Shown here: positions 26,960-35,439 of the stretch, piece after piece | How the letters are laid out: the number at the start of each line of letters is the position of its first letter | How positions within the stretch are numbered: position 1 is the stretch's first letter | NCBI GenBank assembly: GCA_963819845.1 | Contig: CAWFXQ010000008.1 | Location: forward strand, 434,001 to 498,000 | Direction: 5' to 3' | From: DATAGF01 sp963819845 | Lineage (GTDB): Bacteria; Actinomycetota; Thermoleophilia; Miltoncostaeales; Miltoncostaeaceae | Length of the DNA stretch: 64,000 nucleotides | Position numbers and translations under genes: made by a program | Notes under the pieces: generated by a model | The model's input: the letters and a program-made list of their open reading frames with translations, nothing else | The model's database searches: none | What the model was told of the DNA's origin: nothing

Positions 26960-27970
26960 ATGGCGCAGCTCGGGATGATCGGCCTCGGACGGATGGGCGC
27001 GGGCCTGGTGCGGCGGCTGATGAAGGACGGCCACGACTGCGTGGTCTACGACACCAGCGCGGACGCGGTGTCGGGGCTGGCCGCCGACGGCGCCACGGGC
27101 GCGGGATCGCTCGAGGAGCTCGTCTCCAAGCTCACGCCGCCGCGGGCGGCCTGGGTGATGATCCCCGCGTCGATCACGGAGCGGGTGGTCGACGAGCTGG
27201 CGGGGCTGATGGACGCCGACGACGTCATCATCGACGGCGGCAACAGCTACTACCGCGACGACGTCCGCCGCGCCGAGAAGCTCGGGCCCTCGGGCATCCA
27301 CTACATCGACTGCGGCACCAGCGGGGGCGTGTTCGGCCTGCAGCGCGGCTTCTGCCTGATGATCGGCGGCGAGGACGAGCCCGTGCGCCGCCTCGACCCC
27401 ATCTTCCGCTCCATCGCCCCCGGCGAGGGCGACGCGCCCGCGACCCCCGGGCGCAAGGAGGGCGGCACGGCCCAGTACGGCTACCTGCACTGCGGCCCGC
27501 CCGGCGCCGGGCACTTCGTGAAGATGGTCCACAACGGGGTCGAGTACGGCCTCATGGCCGCCTACGCCGAGGGCCTCAACGTGCTGCACCGCGCCAACAT
27601 CGGCTCGGAGGAGGTCCAGGCCAGCGCCGAGATCGCCCCCCTCAGCGAGCCGGAGTACTACCGCTTCGACATCGACGTCCCCGAGGTGGCCGAGGTGTGG
27701 CGGCGCGGCAGCGTGATCGCCTCCTGGCTGCTCGACCTCACGGCCGCCGCGCTCGCGACCGACCCGGGCCTCGAGGACCTGTCGGGCCGCGTCTCCGACT
27801 CGGGCGAGGGCCGCTGGACGATCCACGCGGCCATCGACGAGGGGGTGCCGGTGCCGGTGCTCTCGGCGGCGCTCTTCGAGCGCTTCACCTCCCGCGGGGA
27901 GTCGCAATACGCCGACCGGCTGCTGTCGGCCATGCGCCTGCAGTTCGGCGGGCACCTCGAGCTGAAGTAG
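26960..27970 (+). CDS. gnd: 6-phosphogluconate dehydrogenase, decarboxylating, short (GntZ-like) type
   Basis: 336 residues, the short form. Oxidises 6-phosphogluconate to ribulose 5-phosphate and CO2. Dinucleotide site MIGLGRMGAGLVRRL; the second strand ends in VVYDTS with an Asp, a pattern that in this family favours NAD+ over NADP+. Substrate and catalytic regions IDGGNSYYRDD, DCGTSGGVFGL and GAGHFVKMVHNGVEYGLM are complete. AGGAGG lies about 10 nt before the ATG. Last gene of the operon. Confidence 0.94.
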   Translation: MAQLGMIGLGRMGAGLVRRLMKDGHDCVVYDTSADAVSGLAADGATGAGSLEELVSKLTPPRAAWVMIPASITERVVDELAGLMDADDVIIDGGNSYYRDDVRRAEKLGPSGIHYIDCGTSGGVFGLQRGFCLMIGGEDEPVRRLDPIFRSIAPGEGDAPATPGRKEGGTAQYGYLHCGPPGAGHFVKMVHNGVEYGLMAAYAEGLNVLHRANIGSEEVQASAEIAPLSEPEYYRFDIDVPEVAEVWRRGSVIASWLLDLTAAALATDPGLEDLSGRVSDSGEGRWTIHAAIDEGVPVPVLSAALFERFTSRGESQYADRLLSAMRLQFGGHLELK

Positions 27971-28143
27971 GGGCGACGCGGCCGGCGGCGGGCGCCACCG
28001 CGTCGTCATCGTCGGAGGGGGCTCGGGCAACCGCCGCGAGCGCGTGATCGGCGGTGCGGCGCGCAGCGCCTTGCCGCCCGCGAAGCCCGACGGGTAGGTT
28101 CCCTTCCGCGGGCGTTCCGGTGTCTCGGCGGAGGTGCGGTCGG
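27971..28143 (+). other. Intergenic stretch before ctaC with a possible flavoprotein remnant
   Basis: 173 nt without an intact gene. One frame, open from 27972 to a stop near 28098 but with no start codon, reads HRVVIVGGGSG at 27996-28028, like the first strand and Gly-rich turn of an NDH-2-type NADH dehydrogenase, then loses resemblance. It may be a remnant or chance. A TAGGTT sequence near 28095 could be the -10 box of the respiratory operon, and GGAGG at about 28130 serves ctaC. Confidence 0.35.
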
Positions 28144-28776
28144 GTGCGCGGTGAGTTCGAGGATCTCTTCGCGCTCTACGCCCCGGTCGGGGCCGCCGTG
28201 TTCGCGGTCGTCCTCCTCGCCTACATCGTCATCGTCGTGCGGTTCCGCCGCCGGAGAGGGGCGACAGACGCCGCCGAGCCGCCCCAGCCGGTTGACCGCT
28301 GGCGGTGGGAGCTGGCCTACGCGGTCGCGCTCGCGATCGTCGCCGCGGTGCTGATCACGTTCAGCCTGCGAGCCGCCGACCGCGTTAACAGGCTCTCGGC
28401 CAACCCCGGGCTGACGATCGACGTGACGGCCTTCAAGTGGCAGTGGGCCTTCACCTACCGCGACCAGGGCCTCCGCATCGTCGGCGTCGAGGGCGAGTAC
28501 CCCACGCTCACCGTCCCCACCGACACGACGGTGCGCTTCACCCTGCGCTCCAACGACGTGATCCACTCGTTCTGGGTCCCGGCCGTCCGCTTCAAGCGCG
28601 ACGCGTTCCCGAACCGCACCACCGAGTTCGACCTCACCTTCGACCAGCCCGGCCGCCACGAGGGCATCTGCGCCGAGTTCTGCGGCCTCGACCACACGAT
28701 CATGCGCTTCGAGGTCGACGCCCTGCCGCCCGACGAGTTCCGGCGCTGGCTCGACGACGCCCGCGGCGACTCATGA
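28144..28776 (+). CDS. ctaC: Cytochrome c oxidase subunit II
   Basis: 210 residues. Two N-terminal membrane helices (about 10-28 and 55-72) and a periplasmic cupredoxin domain. The complete CuA site is visible: His in VIHSFWVP and the cluster CAEFCGLDHTIM (two Cys, Glu, His, Met). TAFKWQWAFTY is the aromatic electron-entry segment. No cytochrome c domain is fused. The GTG has GGAGG about 10 nt upstream. First gene of a seven-gene operon; its stop overlaps ctaD (ATGA). Confidence 0.95.
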   Translation: MRGEFEDLFALYAPVGAAVFAVVLLAYIVIVVRFRRRRGATDAAEPPQPVDRWRWELAYAVALAIVAAVLITFSLRAADRVNRLSANPGLTIDVTAFKWQWAFTYRDQGLRIVGVEGEYPTLTVPTDTTVRFTLRSNDVIHSFWVPAVRFKRDAFPNRTTEFDLTFDQPGRHEGICAEFCGLDHTIMRFEVDALPPDEFRRWLDDARGDS

Positions 28777-30395
28777 CGACCACCACCCCGACCGTGCGCC
28801 AGCCCGCGGGCGGCCTCTACGGGTGGCTGGCCGCGGCCGACCACAAGCGCGTCGCGCTGATGTCGTTCGCCGCGGGCCTGCTGTTCTTCGTCGTCAGCGG
28901 CGCCAACGCCCTGCTCGTGCGGCTCGAGCTCGCCCGGCCGGGCGAGCAGGTGCTCTCGCGCGACACCTACAACGAGGCCTTCACCATGCACGGGGCGGGG
29001 ATGGTCTACCTCTTCGTCACCCCCGTGGCCCTCGCGCTGGGCGTCTACATGGTGCCGCTGCAGGTGGGCGCGGCCCAGATCCTGTGGCCCCGGGTCGTGC
29101 TGTTCGGCTTCTGGCTCTACGTCATCGGCGGCGTGATCATGCAGGCCGCCTGGCTCACCGAGGACGGGCCCGGCAAGGCGGGGTGGACGGCCTACGTGCC
29201 CCTGTCGGACGCGGTCAACACGCCCGGCACGGGCATGGACATGTTCCTGCTGGGGGTGATCCTCGCCACCAGCGGCGGCCTCCTGTTCGCCGCCTGCACG
29301 CTCGGGACGATCCTGCGGCTGCGCGCGCCCGGCATGACGATGCTGCGGATACCGGTCTTCTGCTGGACCATGCTCGTGACCTGCCTGATGGTGGTCATGA
29401 CCTTCCCGGTGCTGATCGCCGCCATGGCCATGCTGCTGGCCGACCGCCACGGCGCCGGCATCTTCGACGGCTCGAGCGGGCCGATCTCGTTCCAGAACCT
29501 CTTCTGGTTCTACGGCCACCCGGTCGTCTACGTCTGGTTCTTCCCCTTCCTCGGCGTGGTGGCGGAGGTGGTCGCCGTGTTCTCGGGGCGGCGGCTGTGG
29601 GGCTACCGCACGCTCACGTTCGCGCTGCTCGCGTTCACCGCCCTGGCGATGAGCGTCTGGGCCCACCACATGTTCACCACCGGCCAGTCGGCCAACAAGT
29701 ACTTCGCCCTCACGTCGACGCTGCTGCTGGTGCCGGCCGGCATCGAGTACCTGGGGCTCGGGGCGACGATGTGGCGCGGGTCGATCCGCCTCACCACGGC
29801 GATGCTGTTCGCGCTGGCCTTCGCCATCCAGTTCCTGATCGGAGGCCTCACCGGGATCATGCTGGGCGCGCCCGCGCTCGACTACCAGCTGCACGACAGC
29901 TACTTCGTCGTGGCCCACTTCCACTACACGGCGTTCGGGGGGGCGCTGTTCGGGGCGTTCGCCGCCGCGTACTACTGGTTCCCCAAGATGACCGGCCTGG
30001 AGCTGCGGGACCGCCTGGGCAAGATGCACTTCTGGCTCATGGTGGTGGGCTTCAACCTCACCTTCTTCCCGCAGTTCATCGCCGGCTGGGCCGGCATGCC
30101 GCGGCGGGTCGCCGACTACCCGTCCACCGGGCTGCTCGAGACCGTGAACCTGCTGTCGACCATCGGCGGCCTCGTGCTGACGGTCGCCGTGCTGATCTTC
30201 CTCGGCAACGTGATCCTGTCGCTCCGGGACCGGGTGCCGGCGCAGCCCGACCCGTGGGGCGGCTTCACCCTGGAGTGGGCGACCGGCTCGCCGCCGCCGC
30301 CGCACAACTTCACCGGGCCGCTGCCGCCGATCACCTCCGAGACGCCCCTGCTCGACCGGCGCATCGGGCCGCCCGCCGCCGAGGCGCGGCCGTGA
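28773..30395 (+). CDS. ctaD: Cytochrome c oxidase subunit I with atypical proton channels
   Basis: 540 residues, twelve-helix haem-copper oxidase subunit. Metal ligands are all present: His in FTMHGAGMVYLF (haem a), GHPVVY (CuB His and the cross-linked Tyr), AHHMFTTG (two CuB His), and the pair in YFVVAHFHYTAFGG. Two changes stand out. The D-channel Glu of the usual GHPEVY is Val, with Tyr-Gly just before the His (A2-type oxidases have Tyr-Ser). The K-channel Lys of the usual PTGIK is Glu in VPAGIEYLG. No subunit III gene follows in this operon. Confidence 0.95.
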   Translation: MTTTTPTVRQPAGGLYGWLAAADHKRVALMSFAAGLLFFVVSGANALLVRLELARPGEQVLSRDTYNEAFTMHGAGMVYLFVTPVALALGVYMVPLQVGAAQILWPRVVLFGFWLYVIGGVIMQAAWLTEDGPGKAGWTAYVPLSDAVNTPGTGMDMFLLGVILATSGGLLFAACTLGTILRLRAPGMTMLRIPVFCWTMLVTCLMVVMTFPVLIAAMAMLLADRHGAGIFDGSSGPISFQNLFWFYGHPVVYVWFFPFLGVVAEVVAVFSGRRLWGYRTLTFALLAFTALAMSVWAHHMFTTGQSANKYFALTSTLLLVPAGIEYLGLGATMWRGSIRLTTAMLFALAFAIQFLIGGLTGIMLGAPALDYQLHDSYFVVAHFHYTAFGGALFGAFAAAYYWFPKMTGLELRDRLGKMHFWLMVVGFNLTFFPQFIAGWAGMPRRVADYPSTGLLETVNLLSTIGGLVLTVAVLIFLGNVILSLRDRVPAQPDPWGGFTLEWATGSPPPPHNFTGPLPPITSETPLLDRRIGPPAAEARP

Positions 30396-30742
30396 CCGCC
30401 GCCGGCTGGTTCTACGTGGCCCTGTGGGGCGTCCTCCTGGCGGTGCTGGCCGTGCTCCACCTGGCCTTCGACGTGCGGGGCCTGCAGATCGGCCTGGCCG
30501 CCGGAGCGGCCGCCGCCGTGCTCGCGCTCGGGGGCCTGCTGGCCGCCCGGCCGCCCCGCGACCGGGTGCGGCTGCTGCCCGACAACAGCTACGCGACCGT
30601 CCTGCTGGCGATCGGGGCGGTGATGATCGGGCTCGGCCTGCTGTTCGGCGAGTGGCTCTACCTCCTGGGCGCCGGCGTGGTCGTGCTCGGCGCCGCCGGC
30701 ATCGCCCGCGAGCTGCTGGCCGCCCGCAGGAGCAGCGCATGA
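30392..30742 (+). CDS. ctaF: Cytochrome c oxidase subunit IV-like protein
   Basis: 116 residues with four predicted membrane helices. The second half (LLPDNSYATVLLAIGAVMIGLGLLFGEWLYLLGAGVVVLGAAGIARE) resembles the small actinobacterial aa3 oxidase subunit IV (CtaF). Position between ctaD and ctaG with NTGA overlaps on both sides supports a structural or assembly role in the oxidase. The name is by context and pattern rather than a firm match. Confidence 0.65.
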   Translation: MTAAGWFYVALWGVLLAVLAVLHLAFDVRGLQIGLAAGAAAAVLALGGLLAARPPRDRVRLLPDNSYATVLLAIGAVMIGLGLLFGEWLYLLGAGVVVLGAAGIARELLAARRSSA

Positions 30743-31311
30743 GGTGGCGCGCCATCGCCCTGGTGGGGGCCGTCGCCGCCCTGGAGGCCGCGATCCTGCT
30801 GCCGGCCGGGTCGATCGAGGGGCACATCGTCTCGCACGCCCTCGTGGCGCTGGTGGCCGCGCCGCTGCTGGTGCTCGCCGCCCCCCGCGGCGCGCCGCGG
30901 CGCTGGTCCCCGGCGGCCCGGCGCGCGCTGCCCGCGCTCGCGTGGGCCGCCTTCGTGGCCGCCCACTGGGCGGCCCTGCTGATCGCCGGCACCCAGCACC
31001 ACCTCACCGGCCTCGACCACCTCGGCGTGCACGCGATGCTGCTGGCCGCGGGCGTCCTCTTCTGGCTGCCGGTGCTCGGCGACGGCCGCGTCCTCCCGCG
31101 CCTGCGCGGGCCCTCGGCGAGCATCTACCTGTTCATGGCCATGCCGGCCGCCGACCTCACGGCGGTGTGGCTGATGGCCCGCGGGGAGACGGGCGCGGTC
31201 GGCGTGATGCTGGCCGCGATGCTGCCGCTGGGGATCGCCGCCCTGGCGGTGTCGTGGACCTGGATCGTCCGCGAGGAGCGCACGGCGCGGGCCGGCGAGG
31301 CGGCGCGATGA
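30739..31311 (+). CDS. ctaG: Cytochrome c oxidase assembly protein, CtaG (caa3 type)
   Basis: 190 residues, about six membrane helices, with conserved-type histidines at membrane ends (EGHIVSHALVAL, FVAAHWAALLIAGTQHH, GLDHLGVHAMLLAAG). These fit the CtaG_caa3 family, needed for CuB insertion into caa3-type oxidases. Coupled to both neighbours by ATGA overlaps. It is shorter than many CtaG proteins, so part of the usual N-terminus is lacking. Confidence 0.75.
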   Translation: MRWRAIALVGAVAALEAAILLPAGSIEGHIVSHALVALVAAPLLVLAAPRGAPRRWSPAARRALPALAWAAFVAAHWAALLIAGTQHHLTGLDHLGVHAMLLAAGVLFWLPVLGDGRVLPRLRGPSASIYLFMAMPAADLTAVWLMARGETGAVGVMLAAMLPLGIAALAVSWTWIVREERTARAGEAAR

Positions 31312-32057
31312 GGCGGCCCCTGCTGCTGCTGGCCGCCGCGCTCGCGGCGTGCCTGGCGCCCGCCGCCGCCCTCGGCCAGACGACGGCCGACCCGTCGGTG
31401 GTGGAGCGCGGCGAGGCCGTCATGGACCAGTCGGCGGGGCGCACCCTCTTCCTCGAGGGCTGCGCGTCGTGCCACGGCACCGACGCCCGCGGCACCGACC
31501 GCGCCCCCGACCTGCACGGCGCGGGCGAGCTGTCGGCCGACTTCTACCTGCGCACCGGCCGGATGCCGCTGGCCGTCCCCGGCGACCAGCCGCTGCGGAA
31601 CCCGCCGCTGTACTCCGAGGAGGAGATCCAGGCGCTGGTGAGCTACGTCGGCTCGCTCGGGGGTCCGCCGATCCCCACGGTCGATCCCGCCGCGGGCGAC
31701 CTCAGCGAGGGCGAGCAGCTCTTCACGCTCTACTGCGCCGGTTGCCACGGCAAGCTCGCCAAGGGCGGCGTCGTGACGGGCGCGATCGCGCCCTCGCTGG
31801 ACGAGTTGACCCCGGTGCAGGTGGCCCAGGCGGTCCGCGTCGGCCCGTTCGTGATGCCGTGGTTCGACGACCAGCTCATCGACCAGAAGGAGCTCGACTC
31901 CATCGTGGCCTACGTCGAGAAGACGAAGAACGCCGACAACGCCGGCGGCTGGGACCTGGGCGGCATCGGCCCGATCCCGGAGGGCATGGTGGCCTTCTTC
32001 ATCGGCCTGCTCGCCCTGCTGATCATCGCGCGCTTCCTCGGGGAGCGCGGCTCGTGA
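31308..32057 (+). CDS. qcrC: Di-haem cytochrome c subunit of the bc1 complex
   Basis: 249 residues. A signal peptide (LLLLAAALAACLAPAAALGQ), two haem c sites CASCH and CAGCH with axial Met candidates (GRMPLAV; PFVMPWF), and a C-terminal membrane helix (MVAFFIGLLALLIIARFLG). This is the actinobacterial QcrC layout, in which the di-haem cytochrome replaces cytochrome c1 and passes electrons straight to the aa3 oxidase in a supercomplex. It is placed directly before qcrA and qcrB as in other actinobacteria. Confidence 0.95.
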   Translation: MRRPLLLLAAALAACLAPAAALGQTTADPSVVERGEAVMDQSAGRTLFLEGCASCHGTDARGTDRAPDLHGAGELSADFYLRTGRMPLAVPGDQPLRNPPLYSEEEIQALVSYVGSLGGPPIPTVDPAAGDLSEGEQLFTLYCAGCHGKLAKGGVVTGAIAPSLDELTPVQVAQAVRVGPFVMPWFDDQLIDQKELDSIVAYVEKTKNADNAGGWDLGGIGPIPEGMVAFFIGLLALLIIARFLGERGS

Positions 32058-32923
32058 GCCGCGACCGCGCCGAGGTCCTCGCCGCCCTCTTCCTGGGCGT
32101 CGCCGCCGCGGCCGGCGTCGCGGCGATCGTCGTCTACGTGGTCTCGGGCGACACCCAGCTGCTCGGCATCACCCTGGGCGTGGCCTTCCTGGGCGTCGCC
32201 GCGGCGATGATCGTGGCGGGGCTGCGCCTGTACCCGCCCCGCAGGGTGGTCGAGGAGCGGCCGGTCGCGGCCGACGAGGCCGCCCAGGCCGAGGTCGAGA
32301 CGGCCGTGGGCGAGGCCGCCGGGGGCATCTCGCGCCGGCGGCTGCTGGCGGGCGCGGCGGGGGCCGCGGGCGTCGCCATCGGCGGGGCGCTGGTGGTGCC
32401 GCTCGGCTCGCTCGGGCCCTTCCAGCTCGGCGAGAGCTCCGAGGACCTGCCCTGGCGCGATGGCACGCGCCTGGTCGACGACCAGGGCGCCCCCATCCCC
32501 GCCGACCTGCTCGAGCAGGGCGCCTTCACGGTCGGCTTCCCCGAAGGCGCCGACAAGCGCCTCCTGGGCTCGCCGGTCGTGGTGCTGCGGCTGGGCGAGG
32601 GCCTCGACGACCTCGACGCCGAGCAGGCGGCGATCTCGCCGCGCGGGATCATGGCCTTCTCGCGCATCTGCACGCACGCGGGCTGCGCCATCGCGCTCTA
32701 CCGCACCCCGCTGTTCCCGCCCGAGGCGCCGAGCCCGGCGCTGGTGTGCCCCTGCCACTACTCGACCTTCGACGTGCGCAACGGCGGCAAGGTCGTCTTC
32801 GGGCCGGCGGGCCGCGCCCTCCCCCAGTTGCCGCTGCGCATCGACGACGCCGGCTTCCTGGTGGCGGCCGGGCCGATGACGGGCAAGCCCGGCCCGTCCT
32901 ACCTCACGGTGCGCGAGACGTGA
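32054..32923 (+). CDS. qcrA: Rieske iron-sulfur subunit of the bc1 complex
   Basis: 289 residues. Two N-terminal membrane helices, then a twin-arginine-like third segment (ISRRRLLAGAAGAAGVAIGG), as in actinobacterial QcrA with three helices. The 2Fe-2S ligands are CTHAGC and CPCHYS, with an unusually long insertion between them (IALYRTPLFPPEAPSPALV). Moves electrons from menaquinol to QcrC. The GTG start overlaps the qcrC stop. Confidence 0.94.
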   Translation: MSRDRAEVLAALFLGVAAAAGVAAIVVYVVSGDTQLLGITLGVAFLGVAAAMIVAGLRLYPPRRVVEERPVAADEAAQAEVETAVGEAAGGISRRRLLAGAAGAAGVAIGGALVVPLGSLGPFQLGESSEDLPWRDGTRLVDDQGAPIPADLLEQGAFTVGFPEGADKRLLGSPVVVLRLGEGLDDLDAEQAAISPRGIMAFSRICTHAGCAIALYRTPLFPPEAPSPALVCPCHYSTFDVRNGGKVVFGPAGRALPQLPLRIDDAGFLVAAGPMTGKPGPSYLTVRET

Positions 32924-34308
32924 TCTTCTCCCGCCTCGGCCGCATCCTCGACGACCGGGCCGGCACGGGCTCGCTGCTGTCGCGGGGCTTCCGCTACGTC
33001 TTCCCCGACCACTGGACCTTCCTGTTCGGGGAGATCGCGCTCTACTGCTTCCTCATCCTGGTCGGCACCGGGGTCTACCTCACCCTCTTCTTCGAGCCGA
33101 GCACCGCCCAGGTGGTCTACGACGGCTCCTACGCGCCGCTGCGGGGGCAGGAGATGTCGGAGGCCTTCCGGTCAACCGTGGTCATCTCGCTCGACACCAA
33201 GGCCGGGCTGCTGATCCGCCAGACCCACCACTGGGCCGCGCTGGTGTTCGTGGCCGCGATCGTGGTCCACATGCTGCGCGTGTTCTTCACCGGCGCCTTC
33301 CGCCGGCCCCGCGACCTCAACTGGCTCGTCGGCCTGTCGCTCGCCCTGCTGGCGATGGTCGAGGGCTTCGCCGGCTACTCGCTCCCCGACGACCTGCTCT
33401 CGGGGATGGGCCTGGCCATCGGCTACTCGGTGCTGGCGGCCTTCCCGTTCATCGGCGGCTGGCTCGCCACGCTGGTGTGGGGCGCCGAGTTCCCGGGCTC
33501 CGAGGAGTTCATCTCGCGGCTCTACGCCGCGCACGTCTTCATCCTGCCGATCCTCATCTTCGCGCTGATCGGCGTCCACCTGTTCCTGATCGTCCGGCAC
33601 CGCCACACCCAGTTCGCCGGGCCGGGGCGGACCGAGCGCAACGTGATCGGCTCGCCGGCCTTCCCGGGCTACCTCATGCGCTCGGGCGGCCTCTTCTTCG
33701 CCACCGCCGGCGTGCTGCTGCTGATCGGCGGGCTGATCCAGATCAACCCGATCTGGCAGTACGGCGTCTACCAGCCCTGGCTCGGCACCAACGGCGCCCA
33801 GCCCGACTACTACTTCGGCTGGCTGATCGGGGCCCTGCGGCTGATGCCCGACTGGGAGCTGGTGATCGGCGACTGGACGATCCTGCCCAACCCCTTCTTC
33901 GGGGGCATCCTCTACCCGGGGATCGTCTTCACGATCCTGTTCGCCTGGCCGGCGCTCGAGCGCCGGTTCAGCGGCGACCGGGCGGCCCACCACCTCATCC
34001 AGCGCCCCCGCGACGCGCCCGTCCGCACCGGCCTGGGCGTCGCCCTGCTGCTGCAGGTGACGATGGTTCAGATCGCCGGCTCGGCCGACCGCATCTACGT
34101 CAACTTCGGCATCTCCTACGAGCTCCAGGTCTGGTTCTGGAGGATCGCCTGGATCGTCGTCCCGATCGTGGGCTTCCTCATCACGCGGGCGGTCTGCCGC
34201 CGCCTGGCCCGCTCCGGCGAGCACCCGTTGCGCGGCTGGACCGGCACGCCCGTGGAGCGGTCCCCGGAGGGCGGCTTCGAGGCGGCCCGCAAGGGGCCGC
34301 CGGGCTAG
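32920..34308 (+). CDS. qcrB: Cytochrome b subunit of the bc1 complex
   Basis: 462 residues, long actinobacterial form with N- and C-terminal extensions. Haem b ligands are the two His pairs about 13-14 residues apart in helices 2 and 4 (QTHHWAALVFVAAIVVHMLRVFFTGAFR; YAAHVFILPILIFALIGVHLFLIVRH). The quinol-site motif appears as PDWE (LMPDWELVIGDW). Last gene of the operon; its stop overlaps the stop of the convergent methyltransferase gene by 3 nt. Confidence 0.96.
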   Translation: MIFSRLGRILDDRAGTGSLLSRGFRYVFPDHWTFLFGEIALYCFLILVGTGVYLTLFFEPSTAQVVYDGSYAPLRGQEMSEAFRSTVVISLDTKAGLLIRQTHHWAALVFVAAIVVHMLRVFFTGAFRRPRDLNWLVGLSLALLAMVEGFAGYSLPDDLLSGMGLAIGYSVLAAFPFIGGWLATLVWGAEFPGSEEFISRLYAAHVFILPILIFALIGVHLFLIVRHRHTQFAGPGRTERNVIGSPAFPGYLMRSGGLFFATAGVLLLIGGLIQINPIWQYGVYQPWLGTNGAQPDYYFGWLIGALRLMPDWELVIGDWTILPNPFFGGILYPGIVFTILFAWPALERRFSGDRAAHHLIQRPRDAPVRTGLGVALLLQVTMVQIAGSADRIYVNFGISYELQVWFWRIAWIVVPIVGFLITRAVCRRLARSGEHPLRGWTGTPVERSPEGGFEAARKGPPG

Positions 34309-35078
34309 TCCTTCCGCGCCACCCAGATCGCCTCGTGCGGCCAGCGGCGGGCCCAGTCCAGCGTGATGAAGTCGTAGGGGCCGGGGTCGCCGTCCTCGGG
34401 CGGGCGGGGCTCGTGCAGGGCCTCGACGACGAAGCCGCTCGCCCCGAGCGTCCGGATCCAGTCCCCGTGGGTGAGGTTGAACTCGATCGCCGGGTCGTCC
34501 GGCCACTCGAAGCTCCGCATGCCGAAGTAGGGGCGGAGCAGCCGGTCGCCGGCGACCTCCCCCTCCCGCTCGGCGGCGCACAGCTGGTAGATCGGCGAGG
34601 TGGTGAGGAAGGCGAGCCGCCCGCGCGACCGCAGCAGGCGCGCGGCCTCGGGGATCCAGAGGTCCGGGTCGCACCAGTGGCAGGCGCCGTACTCCGAGAA
34701 CGCCAGGTCGAAGCTCCCGTCGGCGAGCGGGACGGCCTCCGCGCTGGCGTGGATCAGGGGGAACTCCAGGCCGTGCTCGCGCTGCAGGCGCCGGGCGGTC
34801 TCGAGCTGCCGCTCGGAGTTGTCGACGCCGACCGGGCGGGCCCCGCGGCGGGCGAGCCACGCCGACCAATAGGCCGTGCCGCAGCCCAGCTCGACGACGT
34901 CGAGGCCCGCGACCTCGGGCAGCACCCGCAGCTCTCGCTCGGGGATGCGCCAGACGCCCCAGTGCGGATCGTCGTGCGCCCAGTAGCGCTCGCCGGGGGC
35001 GACGAAGTCGGCCGCGAAGTGGTCGTCCCAGGCGGCGCGGTTGCGCCGGGCGTGCTCGGTGAGGCCGTCGCCCGACAC
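34305..35078 (-). CDS. Class I SAM-dependent methyltransferase
   Basis: 257 residues. SAM-binding motif I is VVELGCGTAYWSAWLARRG, motif II region is VGVDNSERQLETAR, and a later strand is SFDLAFSEYGACHWCDPDLWIPEAARLLRSRGRLAFLT. The overall pattern fits the ubiquinone/menaquinone-methyltransferase-like group common in actinobacteria; the substrate is not evident. The GTG start is 7 nt after a TAGCGT box, with no Shine-Dalgarno. Confidence 0.85.
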   Translation of the reverse strand: MSGDGLTEHARRNRAAWDDHFAADFVAPGERYWAHDDPHWGVWRIPERELRVLPEVAGLDVVELGCGTAYWSAWLARRGARPVGVDNSERQLETARRLQREHGLEFPLIHASAEAVPLADGSFDLAFSEYGACHWCDPDLWIPEAARLLRSRGRLAFLTTSPIYQLCAAEREGEVAGDRLLRPYFGMRSFEWPDDPAIEFNLTHGDWIRTLGASGFVVEALHEPRPPEDGDPGPYDFITLDWARRWPHEAIWVARKD

Positions 35079-35085
35079 GGACCGG

Positions 35086-35091
35086 ACGCTA
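35086..35091 (-). promoter_or_regulatory. Putative -10 box, leaderless methyltransferase
   Basis: TAGCGT with a 7-nt gap to the GTG at 35078. It overlaps the last codons of the next minus-strand gene (stop at 35089). Confidence 0.45.
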
Positions 35092-35419
35092 GCGGCGCCG
35101 CCGCGGCGCCACCAGCGCGTGGCTGTCGCGGATCAGCCCGCGCACCAGCTCGTCGGGCGCGTCGCCGCCCAGCGTCACCGTGATCCAGTGGCGCTTGTTG
35201 AGGTGGTACCCGGGGATGATCGACGCGTGGCCCTCCCGCAGCTCCTCGGCGTGGTCCGGGTCGCACTTCACGCTCACGGTGAGCGGCTCGTCCGACAGCG
35301 GCGAGAGGGCGAAGATCTTCCCGCCGGCCTTGAACACGGACGTGCTCGCGTTGAAGGGGAACGTCTCCTCGCGCCCCGGCCATCCCGAGGCAGCACTCGC
35401 GCAGCTCGCCGGGCGTCAC
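35089..35419 (-). CDS. MmcQ/YjbR family protein (one frameshift)
   Basis: About 109 residues after correction. The C-terminal part (FKAGGKIFALSPLSDEPLTVSVKCDPDHAEELRE, PGYHLNKRHWITVTLGGD) is a typical MmcQ/YjbR (CyaY-like fold) domain. The N-terminal part is in another frame; deleting one base from the CCCC run at 35374-35377 gives CLGMAGREETFPFNASTSVFKAGG, the expected family start. The GTG at 35419 is 7 nt after a TAGGCT box. Function of the family is unknown; DNA binding has been suggested from structure. Confidence 0.82.
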
Positions 35420-35426
35420 GCCCGCA

Positions 35427-35432
35427 AGCCTA
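35427..35432 (-). promoter_or_regulatory. Putative -10 box, leaderless mmcQ-like gene
   Basis: TAGGCT, 7 nt before the GTG at 35419. No Shine-Dalgarno sequence is present between box and start. Confidence 0.45.
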
Positions 35433-35439
35433 CGCTGGG

